The notes beneath the pieces were generated by a model that was given only the letters and a program-made list of their open reading frames with translations, ran no database searches and was not told where the DNA came from. The position numbers and the translations under genes were made by a program. This document shows, one piece after another, positions 10,209 to 21,386 of a stretch of 22,398 nucleotides of DNA. This stretch comes from Zygnema circumcarinatum (lineage: Eukaryota > Streptophyta > Zygnematophyceae > Zygnematales > Zygnemataceae): the NCBI GenBank assembly GCA_037447605.1, contig CM074807.1, positions 4,086,595-4,108,992 on the forward strand. The letters run 5' to 3'. Position 1 is the first letter of the stretch; each line of letters opens with the position of its first letter.

Positions 10209-10343
10209 CACGAGAGGCTCATGTTTCATGGTACCAAGCACCATCACCTTGTCAGCATCATTGACAATGGATTCGACGTGGGGAAGACAAGATCCGGTCT
10301 ATATTTTGCATATGACGCAAGTACTTCACATGGCTATACCGAT
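10209..10343 (+). pseudogene. PARP/ADP-ribosyltransferase catalytic-domain fragment
   Basis: About 45 residues read HERLMFHGTK, then SIIDNGFD, then GLYFAYDASTSHGYTD, followed directly by a GTAAGA splice donor at 10344. Poly(ADP-ribose) polymerase-type catalytic domains share this spacing: HGT supplies the NAD-binding histidine, GFD is a common motif, and G-x-YFA-x-x-x-S-x-x-x-Y carries the tyrosine of the H-Y-E signature. The C-terminal part of the fold, with the final glutamate, was not found downstream, nor was a convincing N-terminal part. It could be one exon of a gene whose other exons I missed, or a relic. The acceptor side is not fixed, so the left boundary is approximate. The family call rests on motif recognition only. 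Confidence 0.45.
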
Positions 10344-10493
10344 GTAAGAGGGAGGTCACACCTCTTTTCATCCATTTGGTTGGTCTTTAGTGCTTCTGCA
10401 AGTGGGCCTGCGAATAATATTTTAGCATATAGCGGCACATGGAAAGGGGCAGTATCGGTTGAGAGTGGCCATATTGTACTGACATTTCAGAAC

Positions 10494-10580
10494 CGGTGTG
10501 CCCGATATTGACATATTGCAGATATATTTACCTCGATATATTGACACCGGGATGCTTCGATATAATCGATATATCTTTCG
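10494..10580. repeat. AT-rich patch with imperfect inverted repeat
   Basis: CCGGTGT near 10495 and ACACCGG near 10542 are complementary and flank GATATT/GATATAT sequences. GATATA and TATATC elements recur up to about 10580. It could form a hairpin. No element identity can be given. Confidence 0.4.
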
Positions 10581-10990
10581 TATTGCTTGTACGAAAGCGG
10601 ATTGGGGGACTCGGCACTCCGTTCAACTTCGAACGCTTAACTGTCCCCTGCCTCAGCCTACGGCCAATAGGTGTTCTGAATTTTGCATGGGATATGCTCA
10701 CAAGCGCAATGCAGGCCTTCTACCATCAGCCTACTCCGCTTGTTGAGCCTGCTCTCTCATCCATCCATGGCTGCTTCTTGGCCGAGCACTCGCTGTAGCT
10801 GCCAATCTCACACAACCCCATTTACTTGAGTTCAATGCTCTCTTTCTTTTTTGTTTCCATGGCATTGCCATCGCGAGCTTTGCTTTATGATGAAGACTCC
10901 CTCCGCCCTCCCTTCCCTCGGTCCTTTTTTATCTCACCCCACCCTCACAAACTCTACCTTCAATCAGAACCAGCTCCCATCGAATAGATT

Positions 10991-11050
10991 AAAACCGAAA
11001 CCGAAACCGGAACCGAAACCGAAACCGACACCAACACCGAAACCGAAACG
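10991..11050. repeat. (AACCGA)n hexanucleotide repeat
   Basis: About nine near-perfect copies of AACCGA, with a few variants (AACCGG, CACCGA, CACCAA), run in tandem. On the minus strand the unit is TCGGTT. It makes alternating Phe-Gly or Ser-Val frames that are not genes. The unit differs from the plant telomere repeat TTTAGGG. Confidence 0.9.
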
Positions 11051-11500
11051 TGCATAGTTTTTTTCAAGGGGTCCAAAATGTCTGGAGGCGAGGTCATATT
11101 CGAGGTCATTTGTCCATCTCGCATCATCATCATATTGCCGCGTGGGAGGCATGGGAGGCAAAGCTCTACGAGTGAAAAACTTTGGAACAAAATTGCTTTT
11201 GACTGTGTCCTTCTCCTGCGCAGGTATTGCCGAGTGCTTCGCATACACACTGAAACTAATGGTACCCTCCTTTACCTATAGGAAAGGTCATCTTGAGCTC
11301 TATGTATCGATAAAATTATCCATCAAAAGAATCGTCCATAACTTAGACACTAAAAGTTGTGCCAACTTGAATAGTTTCTCTCTCGCCCACTCCCCCCTCT
11401 CTCTGTCTCTTTCTCCCCACACACCTCCCTCTCTCTCTGTCTCCCTCTCTCTCTCGCACATTTGTCTTCCTATCCTCTTGTCTGCAAACCGTTGGCCAGC

Positions 11501-14500
11501 TCACGCCACAAATGGTGCAAACACACAGCTTGAGTTGTGACCTCCAAATCCGAACGAGTTGGAAATTGCTGCAACGTTCAAATGGGAAGGAAATGAGAGG
11601 GAAAGGAACAGGAGAGGGAGCGAAAAAAGGATGAGCATTGCAGGAAACGGGGAGGAAGGAGGTCGGGCAGCATAGCAAAGGAGAGAAAGGGGATAGCGGC
11701 ACAGGCGAGGAATGAGGAAAGTATTACAGGCAAACGAAGCACTGTGGTACAGGATCCGAGTATGCATAGGAAACGACAAGGCGTTGCTAAGTGGCAAGCA
11801 GGTCACATAAACATACCAACATGGACTTCATGTTGTTTCTTCTCGTTCGGCACAGTGTCATATGTCACGGCATCCTCCAGGTCCTGAATCTCGCCCATCC
11901 CCATCCGGCAGTTTAACAGCACAAGTGACCAGTCAAAGATGAGGACAAAATGGTCACAAAGATGAGAAGACAACCTCAGCAAGTAATGCCAACCTTAAAG
12001 AAAGTCTTGGTCAGGCACAGAGATAAGCAGACTTCGCTTCATAGTCTTCAGTCTCTCACCCACACAAAAACGGGTGAGAGAGCAACAGGGCACAAATACC
12101 TTGTAGGAGAGCACACTTTTCGAACAGCATAGCCAGATTATTTAATTAGTGACAAGTTCGCTATCCACATAGAACATAAGGAGATCCTAAACGTGCAAAC
12201 ACAGTTGAAAATACAACTCACAAACACTCACAAATTGGTTGAGGCTCGGATGAAGCCAGCCGGTTGTGATGGCTTTGATGGTTGCGATGGCCTCCAGGCC
12301 ACCCGCCGCTCCAAGGCAGTGGCCAATCATAGACTGCCACATACCACGCAGACAACGCACTCAAGACCGTTACGAAAATTAAATTCAGACAGAGAGGCTC
12401 GGAATGAAAACCACCATCATACAATGAGCTCCACATATCCATCTTGGGAGAATTGTCAACGTAAATGACCACTTTGCTTGGTACTGCTCCGTATTTTACC
12501 TTCGTTGCATTCATCTTGATATCTTTGGACTCCTCTCCAAACACGAGCTTTGTAGCCCTCACTTCTGCCAAGTCTCCAACAATAGTTGAAGTCGCATGTG
12601 CGTTGATATAGTTCACCTGCGCCAAAGTGAAAACGTCTTCAGTGGGTATCTTCCACATCAGCTTAACCTTCTTCTTCCGTTAAGTGCAAGCAGGAAGTCG
12701 GACAAAGGAAAAGGATACAAATAAGGGAAAGTTGACGGATTTGCCATCCTATCCTAGCAAAGAAAAGAGGTTACGTTCAGTGTGGGGCCTGCCAAAAACT
12801 GGAAAACATTGCTCAGGCTCACTTGGTCAGAATAGCACAAGTGTGGAGCAATTGGTTGGCCCTTCAGAAGATTACAATCATCGCATAGCTAGAACCTGCA
12901 TTGTCCCATGGAGTCCTTAGTACGAGCCATGTACCTCTTCCGGTGCCACCCCGGCATCTTCTAATGCCTTCTCAATGCAGGAAGACACACCGAGACCTTC
13001 GGGATGGGGATCGGTAATGTGATGGGCATCACACGTTACAGCTCCTCCAAGATATTCACAAATGATCGGAACACCTCGCTTCTGTGCACTTTCCAAACTT
13101 TCCATCACCTGCATTTGCATCCAAGAACTAGGGAAAGACCATCAGGAAAAATTTGATGCCGGTCTTGCAAAATGACGGAACCGACTAATCACCGTAGGTG
13201 AAAGCTTTGGCCACTTCCTGCAGTTTTCACCTCTTTCGCCTGCACTGAGTTTGTACCATCACTAAACGGCCCTGTGACGTAGATTCCTTAGGTGTGTGTA
13301 AAACATTTTGCAGACTTGCTTCGTTTTCAAGTTTTAAACACTATTGGATATGACAGCACTCGTGAACTGGGGAAGCTAGGAAATCCCAAGCGCCTTCAAC
13401 CATTTGAACATTAAAATGACAAAATACTTAGTTAGTATAACTATATTTGCTTTGTCCTTTGTGGACAGTGACCAACAGTCATCCCAACTATATAAATCTC
13501 CTCACAGGATGTTTTATATGCAGTACGAAATCCGGCAGAGTAGTTCAGTCCATTTTGTCACATTTATGCCCCACTTTTGTAAACTCGTGCACGGATATTG
13601 TGTGCGACTACTAGCATCGTTGAAGTTCATTAAACTATGAAATATACACACAAAAAATAAACCTGGTCCTGGAGATTTCCCAGACCTAGCCGCTGCAACA
13701 GATGATCTGTGGGTCGTAATCATGCTCTTAGTGGTTCTTCCCGATTTTAAGAATTATGACCTGTAGTTCAGACTTTGGGATGGTGCACTGTTGAAGCGGT
13801 CACTCTGCCTTCACGTCCTCTACTCTCCCGCAGCTCACTAACATACCATCGCCCTCACACTCCCTAACCCCCTCCTTCAGTCTCGCTCTCATTTCTTTGC
13901 CCTCCGCACATACCTCGTTATTGTTCTTCCCTTTCTCTCATTTTCCCTACCCCCTCCCCGTCCCCCTTCTTCCTTTCCCTAATGTCTGAGGTAGGTGCTT
14001 CTAAGCATGGAATAGCTGCGGTAGAAACTTTTCAGTGGACACTGTATTTAGTTCATGTAGAGGAAGCAGAAAACTGGTGGAGAGCATTTTCTGGTGAGAA
14101 AACTTACCAACACGCCACAGCCTTCCCCCATGACGAATCCTTCTCTCTGTTTATCCCAGGGACGGGAAGCTGTCTTTGGATCATCATTCCGAGACGAGAG
14201 GGCTCTGCAGGCAACGAAGCCTCCAAGGCCAATTGGAATAATTGCAGCTTCAGCTCCTCCAGCAATCATAATGTCAGCTTCCCCTCTGCATAATGGGAAG
14301 CAAACAAACATATGTCAGAAGACCACGAGTTTAAAAGACACAAGTAGTCTACATGAATAACATCCTGAGGCCGTGACATTACCTGCGAATGTGACTTGCT
14401 GCAGCGACGAAGCAATAATTGGAGGTAGCGCAAGCTGTGGAGATGGAATAGTTAGGTCCCATAAGGCCAAGCTCAATCGCTAGGAGAGCACTTCCCATGT

Positions 14501-15653
14501 TAGTAAGTGTGTAGGGGATAAAGAAGGGGCTCATTTTCTTGTAACCTTTGTCCTTCAGGGATAGAACAGCTTCTGAGAATGCACTGAGACCTCCCATTCC
14601 CGAACCAACAAGGACTCCAACCCGGGTCCTGTCCACCTTCAAAGAAATACACAGCAAAGTACGTGGCGTTTACAAAGTGGAGAAAAGAAATTCACGGACA
14701 TTAAAAGGAGACTAGAGAATGAAGAGCTTGCACAAAAAGAAATGACTCCTATGTATGTGCAATTCGTCAATCCTTGTCATGAATTGTCAGATAGCCGCAA
14801 TGCGACATGATTAGCCGCGCTAAAGTAAACTCACTCACGCATATCATAAGTCTCATCGTAGCTGACAATGCACAGAATGCTGCCTAAAGGCGCCAAGCTT
14901 TCCACATGCAGTATTTTCATCAGTGTCGTTTCCTTTCATTTGCAATACCTTAGTCCATGCATCTCCTGTTAAATGTGCATGTTGCACAGCCTTCTTCCCG
15001 GCAACAATTGTGTATCGAAGGTAATTATCAAGCCGTCTGTCGTTCTTGGGATCCACAAGGCCTTCTGAAGAGAAGTTCTTAATCTGAGCAGCAAATCTTG
15101 TCGGAAAGTTTGACGCGTCAAACCGGTCAATTAGTTCTACCCCGCTGTTGCCTTCCAACAGGTTATCATAGAAAACATCTACATCGTTTCCAAAGACAGA
15201 GACACAGCCCATTCCTGTGATAACGATTCGTTTCTTGGGGTCGGTTTCTCGCGCAGGAGCAGAAGCCAACGAAGCCTGCGCTTGCACGCTGAAAGTTTTC
15301 TTTGCTCCTGCGTTTATTAAGACACTATGTCAGCAATTTCGTCACAAAGGAAAAAAAAGTTTACTTGAAGAATCACCGAAAACCTGACGCTTCATTCAAT
15401 TGCTTAAAAAGAAAACTTGCAGTTCGCAATGGTTACGTGACAACCAGCAAGCACAGCAGTCCTGTCAAGCACTCTTAGAATCATTAACTTAAGTTCCTGA
15501 CGGGCAACGACCTGCAGGAGCAAGTTTTTGGAACGATGATGATCTCAGACGAGCCATTTCAGCTTCTTTGTCCCCTGCTTTCCAGCCATGTGCTCCCAGA
15601 AATGTCGCTCCTGACGTATTCGCAACAGCAGCTGTGGCAGCCATGGCAGTCAT
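11501..15653 (-). CDS. KAS1: plastid beta-ketoacyl-ACP synthase I (KAS I), 9 exons, 486 aa
   Basis: Exons in transcript order: 15653-15512, 15307-14949, 14636-14383, 14285-14108, 13108-12935, 12616-12500, 12333-12232, 11883-11817, 11568-11501 (TGA at 11503-11501). All phases agree. The enzyme condenses malonyl-ACP with acyl-ACP in plastid type II fatty-acid synthesis, elongating chains to about C16. The first ~60 residues are rich in Ala, Ser and Thr with few acidic residues at the start, as in a chloroplast transit peptide. The thiolase-fold body starts at [18 protein letters not shown]. Catalytic residues visible: Cys236 in [10 protein letters not shown], His376 in NAHATST, Lys408 and His413 in [16 protein letters not shown]. 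Further signatures are [15 protein letters not shown] and the C-terminal [12 protein letters not shown]. The start is the first ATG after an in-frame TAA. One difference is Cys where plants have Ala in GEGAGVL (here GEGCGVL). KAS II is the alternative, but the wording fits KAS I better. Confidence 0.95.
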
Positions 15654-16094
15654 GCTTCCTTCACCAACTTAGCACCCGAACACTCTCTTCAGGACCTTCC
15701 CAAACCTTCAGATATACCTCACAAAAAATTCAGAAGCCTCCCACCTAAATGCAGATGCAAGGGGACCTACCTCCGCTGCATTTAATCAGGCCAACCTAAT
15801 GCAGGAAAGAAAAAAGCAACAAGATGCTGAAGTTGCAAACGGCAAGACCAGCAAGGACGCGCGGCAGAAAGCTCGAAACTGAGTGTCTGCGAGATGCTAA
15901 GTAGAATCTCAACAGAATGAATCTTCAGTGCTCTCCGACATTGAAAATATATTACAAAGCTGCACTATATGTATACGTATGTATAGTATGCAGCAGCTGC
16001 AAGCGCCCCCGCTCAGCAAGGAAAGCTCCCTCCCTGCTTAGTTAGGGGGTTCTAAGGGAGCTCTGGGAGAGAAACTTGGGCAGGAGCAGGGATC

Positions 16095-16106
16095 TGCCAC
16101 GTGGCA
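16095..16106. promoter_or_regulatory. palindromic G-box TGCCACGTGGCA
   Basis: A 12-base perfect palindrome contains the CACGTG core with GCC/GGC flanks, the high-affinity form bound by plant bZIP (HY5-like) and bHLH (PIF-like) factors. It lies about 540 bases upstream of the ELIP start and 440 from the KAS I start. Confidence 0.6.
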
Positions 16107-16171
16107 GGCACTCGTCGACAGAGCGCTCTGATTGGCTGGAAACCGATCCACCCTGGCGGCCGTCCGCACCC

Positions 16172-16181
16172 GGCACGTGGC
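16172..16181. promoter_or_regulatory. second G-box GGCACGTGGC
   Basis: A second CACGTG core, again followed by GGC, lies 76 bases from the first. Paired ACGT elements are common in light-responsive promoters, which fits the ELIP gene downstream. Confidence 0.55.
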
Positions 16182-16645
16182 AGCTCCTCCGTACACCCCG
16201 TCATTTCTAACTGTGACATAGCTGCTTCCATGCGACAAACCCGTAAAACGTCTTAATTTCTAGTTCACAGTTAAAACCCCGTATTACTGGTTCTTACGGC
16301 GTGTGGGACTGAAAACTGGTTCTATGCCACTCTCCGCAGCAGGGAACTCTCTGGCTCCCTTCCTTGCCAGATGGCGCGCGAGAGCTTCTCCACAACAGCT
16401 ATGGCGGAAGCTCTGCCACCTCCGCTGCAGCGTGGCGCGCGGCCGAGGGGACTGCGTAGCCCTGCATGGCGCCTGCGAGCTCTCGGGGCCTCCATAAATA
16501 CCTCGGTCAAGCGCTTACTTGGACAGAGTTGGTGTATATCATACATTCTGCCTCCTTTAAGAAAAGGATCTCGTTCTCTCCATAGAGATCAATCTCTTAC
16601 GTTTCTTCTAGTAGCGAGTTTTTTTTATTTTTTATTTAAAACAAT

Positions 16646-17951
16646 ATGGCAACCATTTCTATGCTTTCGGTGTCTGCAGCACCCGCTGCGGGTGCAACTT
16701 TCTCTCCCCTGCGCGTGAATCGCCGCCCTGCCGCTGGAGGACGACTTGCCGGGGGTTTCCGCAATGGGAAGACAGTGACCTGCCAAGCTGGCAAGGACGA
16801 CCGCCTTGGAGCTGTAAGTGTCTTGTCGCAAGTTTTTCCAGAGGACATGTTCGGCGCTAGTTTCGAGAATTCATGACGCTGGCCTTACTGCTTAAGCCTT
16901 ACTAACTTTTTGGAGCTCAATTTGGACCAAATCTGCACTTCGGTGCTTCTATTCTGTTGGGAATTGCGAGCAATTGTGCAGCCGTTAACAGCATTGACTG
17001 ATGCTCTTGCTCCCTTGTTCTATTTGCAGCTGAAAGACGCAGTTGATCAGACTAAGGTGCCTATCACCCCTGAGAAGGTTCAGCAAAATCAGGAGAACAA
17101 CTGGAGTGAGAAGCAGTCCGTTTTTGGAACCATCCCAGCTCGCGGAACCACTATTCCTCGTGCTGAAGCTGACCGGCGTCCAGAACTTGGAAACACCACC
17201 TTCGGCAGCATTATGTCCTTTGACGGACCTGGACCAGAGACCATCAACGGCCGACTTGTAAGCTCGGTCCCTGTACTTCAGTGTTTCTCCTTAGCTGCTT
17301 TCGTCTGCTTCTGCTTCTGCTATAGCATACAGTCTTTGGGTGTTCGATTACATTGTTTCCTTCTATCTCTAATATGGACTTAAGATCTGATCGCCACTAA
17401 CCCGGCATTACTACAATCTATTGATCTTCTGTTTGTACTCGTGTCTGCAGGCTATGGTGGGTTGTGCTTGGGGCTTCATCTCTGAGATCCTTACGGGCGA
17501 GCGAATTGTTGACCAGGTCAACTATGCGGGCAGCCCTGGCCTTTTCTGGCTGCTCGCCACTGCGCAGGTCCTCATCTTTGCATCTTTGGTGCCACTTTTC
17601 AATGGCGAGTCTCCCGACAGCCGCAGGTATGCAATTGCTGACTTATTCGCCTTGTGGTTTGCAATGATATTGCTGGCACGCAAAAAGTCTGGAAAAAATG
17701 AAAGAGCACCTGGAGAGAGAAAATGGGAGAAGAGACGCTCAAGCTAGTTTGCATATGCATGTTGCCACTGGATTCAAAGTTGACAAACAATTGGAATCAT
17801 CTGATGGAAGAGATCTATTGTATTTTGCTGCTTCAGGAATGGTCCCTTCACTGCCCAGGCAGAGCGATGGAACGGCCGCTTGGCTATGGTGGGATTTGCT
17901 GGAATTCTTATTTGGGAGTACATCTTCGGACGCGCTCTTTTCCACTTTTAA
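16646..17951 (+). CDS. ELIP: early light-induced protein (ELIP), chlorophyll-binding-like, 4 exons, 228 aa
   Basis: Exons: 16646-16813, 17030-17257, 17451-17626, 17837-17951 (TAA at 17949-17951). Phases agree (229 codons). ELIPs are three-helix thylakoid proteins of the light-harvesting superfamily that bind pigments and protect against photo-oxidative stress. The N-terminal ~45 residues, rich in Ala, Ser, Arg and Gly, look like a chloroplast transit peptide. Helix 1 carries ETINGRLAMVG, the generic chlorophyll-binding motif; a hydrophobic helix 2 follows (GLFWLLATAQVLIFASLV); helix 3 carries AERWNGRLAMVGFAG. The C-terminus ends soon after helix 3, as in ELIPs. The 17257/17451 intron splits the first motif between NGRL and AMVG. 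The upstream G-boxes suggest light control. The product is slightly longer than land-plant ELIPs (about 190-200 aa), mostly in the linker before helix 1. A related light-harvesting-like (LIL) protein is the main alternative. Confidence 0.93.
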
Positions 17952-18982
17952 GTGAAGATGAATGTGAAGTGAAACTGCACTCGGGATTTTCAAACCGGTT
18001 GGAAATTTTGGAAAATCACGTAGTTGTATAGTACTCTGTACAGTAAGCCTGCTCTTCGATGTCCTGTTTCTTTCAAGTTCCTGCTGCAAAGTGCTGTTCC
18101 AGCTTGAATAGAATTTATTCGGGGGGAACGGCTTGTGCAAATGATGAAAAACTTTGTGCAGGTTACTTTGGCAATAAAGAGAATTGTGTTGGGTGTACTT
18201 TTTTGCAATGGGAAATTGTCGGTGAAATTTTGGTTACTGTTTTAAACTGTGCGAAACAGCCGAAAATCTGTTTCAAGCTTGGCTGAGTACAGGAGCCGTC
18301 TTCTTGAGATATGAATGTGTTTTATGATTGACAATAAAATAATTTCACTCTCTACACACATTATGCATCGGGGCACCTTTCCGATGCCATGTTTCAAGTT
18401 TGAAACACATTGCCAATGGTTGGCTACACCTGCCAAGCAATTTCCAGGCAATCGTTGGCGAGCAATGGTTGAAACCACTAACCACTGCAATGATTGATAC
18501 AAAGGTTTGACGAAAAAGGTTTGACAGTTCAGAAAATTTACAACACTGTTGCCGGCACTTGCACTATAAATACGGTACTTGCAGCAATGAAGGCTACTGG
18601 ATATTCTCTAAATTAGATACTGTATTTCTATGTTAATAAGCCTATCCTCTCCCCTTTCAGGTTGAGCTATGTGTCTTTGACAAGGTAATAGCATTGATAA
18701 CTTTGAGTTGAACTCTCCATAAGGAGTTGAGTCTTTCCATATTTTTTGTTGATGTTGATGTAGATAATGATGTTCACATCATCAACATTGTCGTTACGAG
18801 CCACAACACCAGATTTAGAAGGTGAAGAAAGAAATGGAAGGTGCCGAAGATTCTTCATGACACAATTTTGCAATATTTCCATATTCAAGGGGAACATATA
18901 CACTTGTGGAACAGACGAATCTATTCATATACGCAAGACAAGCTCAATTCCTGCATTGCTTGGACCCGCCAAGCAGAGCACC
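17952..18982. other. 3' regions of convergent ELIP and DCP1 genes
   Basis: No exon was recognised. AATAAA occurs at 18173-18178 and 18333-18338 on the plus strand, both candidates for ELIP cleavage and polyadenylation. Open frames here are short and have no family signatures. Confidence 0.5.
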
Positions 18983-21102
18983 TTATACCCTATTGGCTGC
19001 TAAGATCTCCTGATAAACGAAGTCGATGAAGCGGTCATCCTGGATTTGAGCGAGAGGGAAAGAGAGACAGAGAAAGAAGTCAGAGAAAGAGAGAGACTGA
19101 GGACAAAGTCAACAGCCTTCTGGGCTTTTGTGGAATATCAAAGTGGAGAGAATAAGGAAGAATTTATGAAGGCGCCAATAAACTGACCTGCGCAAGCCGA
19201 GACAAAGCGCTTCGGACGCCTTCTTTGGTCAGAACTACTGTCGCAGACAACGGAACGGACGGAACTGCAAGAGATGGAGATGGTGCTGGTGGTGGAAACG
19301 GCTGCAGCAACGGAGCTCCATGTGGCTGCAGGGGGAGGCTGGTGGCAGCAGAAGATGAAGGCAGAATTGGGGGGAGAGAAGCAGGCTGGACGGAAGCCTG
19401 AACCGGGAGAGGGGGAGGGACAAAGAAAGAGGGTTTGATAAGGCTTGGATTGCTAATGCTGGGCAGAGAAGAAGAACTAGAAATAGAAGAGAGGGAAGTG
19501 ATAGTCTGCAAAGAAACTGCAGAAGATGGAAGGGTGGTGTGAACGGGGGGAGGGAGGGTAGGGGGAAGTGCAGGCGGTAGTTGGGAAGGAGCATGTTGGG
19601 GGAGAGGAGGAGGTGATGATTCTGACGATTGAGTCATCTGTAGAGCCGCCTGCTCCCCTCCAAAGACCCCATTTCAACTTCAGGCTTATTGTACAAAATG
19701 CAAAATCTTATCTGAAGGCGAAAATCTCTTCTTGTGCTCGTACTAAGCAGCTTTCTGACTCCTTTGGGGTAGAGTTAACGTTCTCAATGGACAAACGGCG
19801 GCCTGAAGCCCCTAAAGCTTTATATGTTCATCAGAAGCTTCCGTTTCATCGATTGTGCTTATCCTTACCGCAAAAAAATGTTCAAATGGGTTCTCTGGTG
19901 GCTGAAGCTCCTCAGCGGGAGCTGTGGGAGGCATGAGAGGCTCCAAAGGACCCTCCACTGTGGCTGCTGTTGGCACCGCCTCCAACTCCTCAAACTCCCT
20001 ACTGCAATTGATCACATTTTCAGTTCAGTTAAACATTTCTAAAAATATAAATCCTTGAACATAGAACTGTCTCTAGGGTTCACTGATGAAATAGAACGGA
20101 AGGACGGCGTGGCATTACCTCGGAGGAGTGAGGACTTTGGCTTTTGGTGGAGCCTTAGAGAAAGCATTCAATATTCTGCAAGCACTCAACTTTGGAGTGA
20201 GTAAACAAAATAGATTGTAACACCACCACGTTTTGACTCCTTATCCATCTTCTACTTTGCTATCTGAGTCGCTCAAAATAAACACTTGATCAAAACACAA
20301 ATGGACAGTAAGAAAATTGTTTCTCATTAGCTAAAATATTTGCAGCTTGTAACTGCTTATGTTCAAATCACACATAGCAGCCAGGCACTGTATCGTCTTA
20401 CCTGGCAAACAGTTTGGCGATCTCTTCACACTCCTGCTGATTGTAGAACCATATTCCATTGACTTCTTGCGACGCATTCCGGTACAAAAGGTAGGGCACC
20501 TGAACCTCATACTCAAACTCGCCCAGAAGGTCCTCCACCAAATTCTCTGCAGGCATATACATGCTTAGCATCACTTCTGCTTCTAGGCAGCTTTTATAAG
20601 TCACAAATTGGTGTCGGATTCTCACCCACGCATTGTCTCTTCACTGTCCTGAACCATAACCAACCCTAATTCCTGATCACGCACATCTAGATTTTTTCAC
20701 CACGGCAAACTACAATCTAAACCTAACTGAACGTTTGTCTAAGTGTCCTCACCTGTACTTCGTCTGTTCATCACAATGAACTGGAAGCGAGGCTGCTCCC
20801 GCCTGCACATCCCCCCGACGTCCTGCGACAAGTCAAGAAGGAATCATCCACCTGCTTACCACTGCAGCAGTCTCTGTCCTTCCCTAATTAGGAGCTCATG
20901 GAAGTGGTCCAAAAAAGTGATGTAATTTCACGGCATTAAAGGGTCAATGATGTTCACCTCGACAAGATTCACAACAAAATTGGAAGATATATTATGCATG
21001 AGGTATGCAATACAAGAAATTTCCGTAATGGCTGTATGATTCCCGCATGCGCTTAACTCACCTCTTAACGACAAATAGGGAGCCCTCCACATCCTTGCGA
21101 CT
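18983..21102 (-). CDS. DCP1: mRNA-decapping enzyme subunit DCP1, 5' partial, 7 exons visible
   Basis: Exons in transcript order: 21102-21062, 20802-20753, 20546-20402, 20175-20119, 20001-19869, 19649-19188, 19039-18983 (TAA at 18985-18983). They join in phase into 314 residues. DCP1 activates the DCP2 pyrophosphatase that removes the 5' cap in cytoplasmic P-bodies. The EVH1-fold domain is clear: SRKDVEGSLFVVKR, PRFQFIVMNRR, NLVEDLLGEFEYEVQVPYLL, YRNASQEVNGIWFYN, ECEEIAKLF. Then come REFEELEAVPT and EGPLEP, a Pro/Ser-rich linker with a PSFFVPPP segment and LLQPFPPPAPSPSLA, and a C-terminal trimerisation-type end (LTKEGVRSALSRLAQ-DDRFIDFVYQEIL). The expected first ~45 residues, the start of the EVH1 domain with the helix that contacts DCP2, were not found. 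Upstream sequence turns mitochondrial-like within 300 bases, so either the first intron continues past the window or the gene is cut. Confidence 0.92.
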
Positions 21103-21386
21103 CTGCATTTCCAAGGAGGGAAGGATAAGAAAAGCGCCCTCTCTCCGTTCTCTTTTTCTCCCCCCCCTTCCCTCGGCTTCCTTCCTCTAGCTCTTTTAGT
21201 ATGTAGTGGTCGTTAGTCAAGCAATAAGAAAAAAAAAGCTTCTAGTGCTTATCTGATTTGTTGTCACACATCCCAGGACGTGCAGACATCCACTCATTCT
21301 GAAAATTAAGCTTCCCAAAAGTATTGCTTCACCTACACCTTCCTCAGCTATACTACAAGAAGAATTCTCAAAGGCAAAATTTACCC
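21103..21386. other. sequence between DCP1 and the mitochondrial-like segment
   Basis: The part next to DCP1 (about 21120-21190) is pyrimidine-rich and typical of introns in this window, followed by A/T runs near 21228. The boundary with the mitochondrial-like sequence lies somewhere in about 21230-21390, but no duplication or clear junction is visible. The missing first DCP1 exon was looked for and not recognised. Confidence 0.4.

Larger units (their letters stand above)
10344..11500. other. intergenic region between PARP-like fragment and KAS I
   Basis: No exon was recognised. It contains an AT-rich patch near 10500-10590 with an inverted repeat, a hexanucleotide repeat at 10991-11050, and a pyrimidine-rich stretch at about 11378-11460 just beyond the KAS I stop codon (so purine-rich in the KAS transcript). 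Open frames here are short and without family signatures. Confidence 0.55.
15654..16645. promoter_or_regulatory. divergent promoter region shared by KAS I and ELIP
   Basis: The two start codons point away from each other across about 1 kb, which must hold both promoters and leaders. Visible elements are two CACGTG G-boxes (16098-16103 and 16174-16179), an ATTGG (inverse CCAAT) at 16131-16135, and a TATA-like CATAAATA at 16493-16500 about 145 bases before the ELIP start. There is also a perfect 8-base inverted repeat AGCTCCCT/AGGGAGCT at 16024-16031 and 16055-16062, and a repeated TGGCGCGCG in 16373-16442. No exon was recognised. Confidence 0.6.

Noticed and set aside
10991-11050. possible telomere or CRISPR-like repeat array
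   Set aside because: The unit is not the plant or algal TTTAGGG type, and there are no spacers; it is a simple hexamer microsatellite.
16303-16720. frames on both strands in the KAS I / ELIP promoter region
   Set aside because: They lie upstream of or overlap the ELIP start in other frames, in GC-rich promoter sequence, with no family signature.
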